From an uncultured Clostridia bacterium (GTDB taxonomy: Bacteria; Bacillota; Clostridia; TANB77; CAG-508), in NCBI GenBank assembly GCA_947629965.1, contig CANRFS010000011.1:1-18112 (forward strand): a stretch of DNA of 18,112 bases, in the 5' to 3' direction. The position numbers and the translations under genes were made by a program. Positions 15,430 to 18,112 of this stretch are shown one piece after another. Within the stretch, counting starts at the first letter, position 1; the number at the start of each line of letters is the position of its first letter. The notes below the pieces were generated by a model. That model worked only from the letters and a program-made list of their open reading frames with translations. It ran no database searches and had not been told where the DNA came from.

Positions 15430-15879
15430 ATGAATATACTATTAATATTTTTTGCGTTTCCAATTGCTGTAATAATAGTATCAGCTATTTTACAAAAATT
15501 ATTAAATAGTCCACTTGCAGTTGCATCACTTATATTTGCAATATTTTTAGTAATAACATTTGCAGCATTTGATGAAACATTTTTAATAGCAACACTTGCA
15601 TATACGATACTTGCTTTTATAACAGCTTCTCTAGTAAGATTATTTTGCAGAACATGTGAAAATAATTGTATATGTGAAGCTTTATCAAATTTAATTAACA
15701 ATAATACAGGAGATAGTGAAAATAATATTGCTACTATAAATAATACATTAAATGAAATTTTAAATAGTATTAATAATACAAGCAATACAAATAATACAAA
15801 CAACTCAAATAACAGCAATAACAATAATACATGTGGCTGTAGATGTGCTAGTAGATATACTAGATTTAGGAGATTCTAG
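15430..15879 (+). CDS. Membrane protein with Asn-rich linker and Cys-rich end
   Basis: A 149-residue protein. The first about 72 residues hold three hydrophobic segments (about 2-20, 27-45 and 50-70) and resemble the DUF2651/YbeF-type small membrane family, a tentative call. After CRTCENNCICEALSN (about 74-88) comes a low-complexity Asn/Ser/Thr linker (about 90-132), encoded by repeated AAT/AAC and ACA codons, and a terminal CGCRCASRYTRFRRF tail. Two cysteine clusters flank the linker. A ggaggta site precedes the ATG. Function unknown; the repeat-like linker is probably variable in length between strains. Confidence 0.65.
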   Translation: MNILLIFFAFPIAVIIVSAILQKLLNSPLAVASLIFAIFLVITFAAFDETFLIATLAYTILAFITASLVRLFCRTCENNCICEALSNLINNNTGDSENNIATINNTLNEILNSINNTSNTNNTNNSNNSNNNNTCGCRCASRYTRFRRF

Positions 15880-15902
15880 CAAATTACAATTAATTTTATC
15901 TA

Positions 15903-15932
15903 TTGAAAATAAAATATAAAATGTGATATAGT
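15903..15932 (+). promoter_or_regulatory. Promoter of nadD
   Basis: TTGAAA (15903-15908), 18 bases, TATAGT (15927-15932) with extended -10 TG, 24 bases before the nadD ATG. Confidence 0.55.
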
Positions 15933-15956
15933 AGTTACAAAGGAGAGCGCAAGTAT

Positions 15957-16580
15957 ATGCAAAAAAAAGTTATAGCAGTTTTTGGAGGATCATTTAACCC
16001 ACCAATTAATTCACATATTATACTAGCAAAGCAGATTATAGAAAAATGTAATGCAATAAAAAAACTTATTTTTGTTCCAGTAAGTACAAAATATCAAAAG
16101 TTAGAATTAGCAAGTGATGAACATAGATATAATATGTTAAAAATTATATGCGAAAATGAAGACAAGTTAGAAGTATCGGATATTGAGTTAAAACAAGATA
16201 AGCAATTATACACAATAGAAACATTGGATTTAATAAAAGAACAATATGGAAAAGAATATGATATATGTTTCATTATGGGAACAGATAATTTGAAAGAGAT
16301 AGAGACATGGGAAAATCCAGAAAGACTACTAAAAGATTATAAAATCGTTGTTTTAGAAAGAGATAATGATAAGCTAGAAAATATAATTGCAAATAGCAGT
16401 TTTTTAAGGAAAAATAAAGAGTCATTAATAAAAATAGATGGAATCGATAAAATATATTTAAGCTCTAGCATGATAAGAGAAAAAATAGAAAGTGGTGAAG
16501 ACGTAAGCGAATATATACCTAAAAAAGTTTTAGAATATATTAAAAACAATAAATTATATATAAAAAATGAACTAATCTAA
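15957..16580 (+). CDS. nadD: Nicotinate-nucleotide adenylyltransferase
   Basis: Adds AMP to nicotinate mononucleotide in NAD synthesis. Adenylyltransferase family marks are the N-terminal GGSFNPPINSH (10-20), a variant of the usual GGTFDPPHxGH with H20 retained, MGTDNLKEIETWENPERLL in the middle, and SSSMIR (169-174) near the C-terminus. The 207 residues are typical. A strong aaaggagag site lies before the ATG. The usual downstream yqeK and rsfS are missing; a convergent Cof gene follows instead. The N-S in place of the usual H-x motif spacing suggests a divergent member, so related nucleotide substrates cannot be excluded. Confidence 0.85.
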   Translation: MQKKVIAVFGGSFNPPINSHIILAKQIIEKCNAIKKLIFVPVSTKYQKLELASDEHRYNMLKIICENEDKLEVSDIELKQDKQLYTIETLDLIKEQYGKEYDICFIMGTDNLKEIETWENPERLLKDYKIVVLERDNDKLENIIANSSFLRKNKESLIKIDGIDKIYLSSSMIREKIESGEDVSEYIPKKVLEYIKNNKLYIKNELI

Positions 16581-16597
16581 ATTAGTTCATTTTTTGT
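16562..16597. terminator. Bidirectional terminator between nadD and the Cof gene
   Basis: aaaaaatgaactaat (16562-16576) pairs with attagttcatttttt (16581-16595), with the nadD stop codon in the four-base loop. T tracts at both ends serve nadD and the convergent minus-strand gene ending at 16605. Confidence 0.85.
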
Positions 16598-16604
16598 ATA
16601 ATAA

Positions 16605-17460
16605 CTAAAATTCAATAAATTTATAAACGGCTTCCGCAAATCCACCTGCTTCAACAGGGCTATTTGTTGTATATTTTGCAACTTGTTTAAGCTCATCATA
16701 AGCATTTGCAACAGCAACTCCAACACCTGAATTTTTAACCATATCTAAATCGTTTAAATTATCTCCAATTGCCATAATTTCATCATTATTAATTTTTAAA
16801 TAATCACCAAGAATTTTTAATGCAGTATTTTTATTTATATTTTTTGGTGTAATATCTAAATATTCATACTCTTTATTAATAACTTTATCTTTGTAATCAC
16901 CATATTTTTTAATAGAAGTAACAGAAATATCTTCTTTTTTTAGTATTTCATCCTTTATAGCAGACAAATCATATTCAGCAGAAATTATCAATTTGCAAAC
17001 ATTAGCTTTGTTAAATGTTAAATACTGTTTAATATCATCTACAACAGTTATACCTAAAGAAGTATCATAGTATTTTTCTTGTTGCAATTTATAATTTCTT
17101 AAATCCATATACTTAAGTTCTTCTGTAACAATTTCATTATCTGTATATAGATGAACATGCAAATTATGGGCTTTTGCTATATCAATACAAGAATTTATTT
17201 CTGAAGTAGTTAAAAGTTTTTTATAAATTTCTTCACCGGTTTTTAAATTTATAATCTGATTTCCATTTCCAAATATTCCATAAGACGCATTAAATTTGTC
17301 ACACATTCCTTTTATAATTGGATATGTTTTACCGTGTGCATATTACAAAATCTATATTTTTTTTATTGATATCACTTATTGCTTTAAAGTTATTTTCAAA
17401 AATGGTATTATCTCTGCCAATTATAGTTCCATCTAAATCACTTGCAACTAATTTTATCAT
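16605..17460 (-). CDS. Cof-type HAD phosphatase, with one +1 frame break
   Basis: Haloacid-dehalogenase superfamily, Cof/YidA-type sugar or nucleotide phosphatase. Zero-frame translation from the ATG at 17460 gives MIKLVASDLDGTIIG (motif I DLDGT, D8 and D10), then VICT and a stop after CGG. Dropping the C at 17334 gives ICT-G-KTYPIIKG and continues to the stop at 16605, a 284-residue protein of usual family length. Motif IV GDNLNDLDM is present near the C-terminus, followed by VGVAVANAYDELK. The break is at the glycine of the motif II TGR-like segment (here TGK). The start has an aaggaga site. A bidirectional terminator follows the stop. Confidence 0.9.
17331..17334 (-). other. CGGT +1 frame-break site 4 (Cof phosphatase)
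   Basis: On the minus strand aca-C-ggt-aaa: skipping C restores CTGKTY. In zero frame CGG is followed directly by TAA. The glycine codon here is GGT, so the pattern is CGGN rather than a fixed CGGA. Confidence 0.92.
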
Positions 17461-17573
17461 TTTTGGTTATCTCCTTTTATAAACAAATGAATTATTTAAT
17501 TAATATAATTCAGCACCTTTGTAATTATACCATAAATTGGTAAAATAGTAAAGAAAAATATCTAAATTATGTA

Positions 17574-17613
17574 AAATTAGACAAAAGGGGACAGCTCCTC
17601 TTTTGCCTAATTT
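17574..17613. repeat. Imperfect GGGGAC palindrome between divergent genes
   Basis: caaaagggga (17582-17591) pairs with tcctcttttg (17596-17605), extended by aaattag and ctaattt past one mismatch. It lies between the divergent Cof and dnaE genes, where no transcript ends, so it is not a terminator. Its A/T-flanked G-rich core is similar in design to the repeat at 11635-11667. Confidence 0.7.
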
Positions 17614-17627
17614 CTTTTCATATCTCA

Positions 17628-17656
17628 TTGATAAAAATTAAAATTTGTAATATAAT
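17628..17656 (+). promoter_or_regulatory. Promoter of dnaE
   Basis: TTGATA (17628-17633), 17 bases, consensus TATAAT (17651-17656), 25 bases before the dnaE start. Confidence 0.75.
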
Positions 17657-17681
17657 ACAGGCATAAAAAAGGAGAGAAAAT

Positions 17682-18112
17682 ATGCCTAATTTTGTTCATT
17701 TACATGTCCATAGTGAATTTAGTTTGCTAGATGGAGCAAATAGAATAAAAGATTTACCAAAGAGAGCAAAAGAACTTGGAATGGATTCTATTGCTATTAC
17801 TGATCATGGAGTAATGTTTGGAGTAGTAGACTTTTATAAAGCATGCAAGGCAGAAGGAGTAAAACCTATTATAGGATGTGAAGTATATGTTGCTCCAAGA
17901 ACAAGATTTGATAAAGAAGCAAATATCGATAATCACTACTATCATTTAATATTACTTGCCAAAAATCAAACAGGATATAAAAATTTAAGTAGATTAGTTT
18001 CAATGGGATTTACAGAAGGCTTTTATTATAAACCTCGTATAGATTATGAAATCTTAGAAAAATATCATGAAGGGTTAATAGCTTTAAGCGCATGCCTTGC
18101 AGGAAATGTAAA
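17682..18112 (+). CDS. dnaE: DNA polymerase III alpha subunit, N-terminal part (cut by window end)
   Basis: The first 143 residues of the replicative polymerase catalytic subunit, running off the window. The PHP domain is clear: FVHLHVHSEFSLLDG (from residue 4), AITDHGVMFGVVDFYKACK, KPIIGCEVYVAPR, HLILLAKNQTGYKNLSRLVS and ALSACLAGNV. The histidines of the PHP metal site (HLHVH) are present. The ATG has an aaaggagag site and its own promoter. The dnaE rather than polC form is inferred from PHP at the very N-terminus. Confidence 0.94.
   Translation, partial: MPNFVHLHVHSEFSLLDGANRIKDLPKRAKELGMDSIAITDHGVMFGVVDFYKACKAEGVKPIIGCEVYVAPRTRFDKEANIDNHYYHLILLAKNQTGYKNLSRLVSMGFTEGFYYKPRIDYEILEKYHEGLIALSACLAGNV

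Noticed and set aside
15793..15830. Microsatellite or CRISPR-like repeat at the AAT/ACA run
   Set aside because: It lies within an open reading frame and encodes an Asn/Thr/Ser linker.
16605..17306. Cof phosphatase starting at the internal ATG 17306
   Set aside because: It would lack the motif I DLDGT, which lies in the upstream frame with a proper start and ribosome-binding site at 17460.
1361..17334. Homopolymer indel sequencing error
   Set aside because: The extra base is not in a homopolymer at sites 1, 3 and 4 and occurs on both strands. A/T homopolymers, far commoner here, show no breaks.
1361..17334. CGG reassigned to another amino acid as a normal triplet
   Set aside because: Any triplet reading leaves the downstream homology out of frame at the four sites, so reassignment alone does not explain them.

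Overview
The window is AT-rich, genic DNA from a low-GC Gram-positive bacterium, most likely an uncultured member of the Clostridia (Bacillota). The evidence is strong Shine-Dalgarno sites, sigma-A promoters with extended -10 boxes, a T-box leader before valS, a murB-yvcK pair, a TIGR04086-type membrane gene near secD/secF, and AGA as nearly the only arginine codon.

Layout: htpX (minus) diverges from murB. murB heads a co-directional run: murB, yvcK/glmR-like, glycogen-debranching-type glucosidase, ruvC, a long inverted repeat, holA, and a 61-residue membrane protein. A T-box leader invaded by a palindromic repeat precedes valS. An orphan gene of different base composition (10787-11131) follows, then a TIGR04086-like membrane protein, an HD phosphohydrolase, degenerate secD- and secF-like genes, and a rhodanese. 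Next come a minus-strand zinc-ribbon/HTH protein, an Asn-rich membrane protein, nadD, a minus-strand Cof-type HAD phosphatase, and the start of dnaE, which runs off the window.

The most striking signal is a shared kind of reading-frame break. murB (twice), the rhodanese gene and the Cof gene are each interrupted by one extra base. All four breaks can be placed as a single C directly before a GGN codon for a conserved glycine (CGGA, CGGA, CGGA, CGGT). Skipping that C restores full-length proteins with intact active sites. In-frame CGG occurs at only two other places: the last codons of the secD-like gene, where either reading is possible, and the compositionally foreign orphan gene. I infer that CGG is not an ordinary arginine codon here. 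CGGN may be read as a four-base glycine codon or as a programmed +1 shift. Systematic sequence error is the main alternative.

Other unusual points: the YvcK protein lacks the usual DDGGS-type loop and carries two membrane segments plus a long charged tail; the SecD/SecF pair has lost its transmembrane acidic residues; a mobile-looking repeat in the valS leader can pair with the valS ribosome-binding site; and several A/T-flanked palindromes occupy intergenic gaps. There is no rRNA, tRNA, CRISPR array or transposase gene. The gene-free stretch over 300 bases is 7634-8061, which holds the T-box leader and the repeat.
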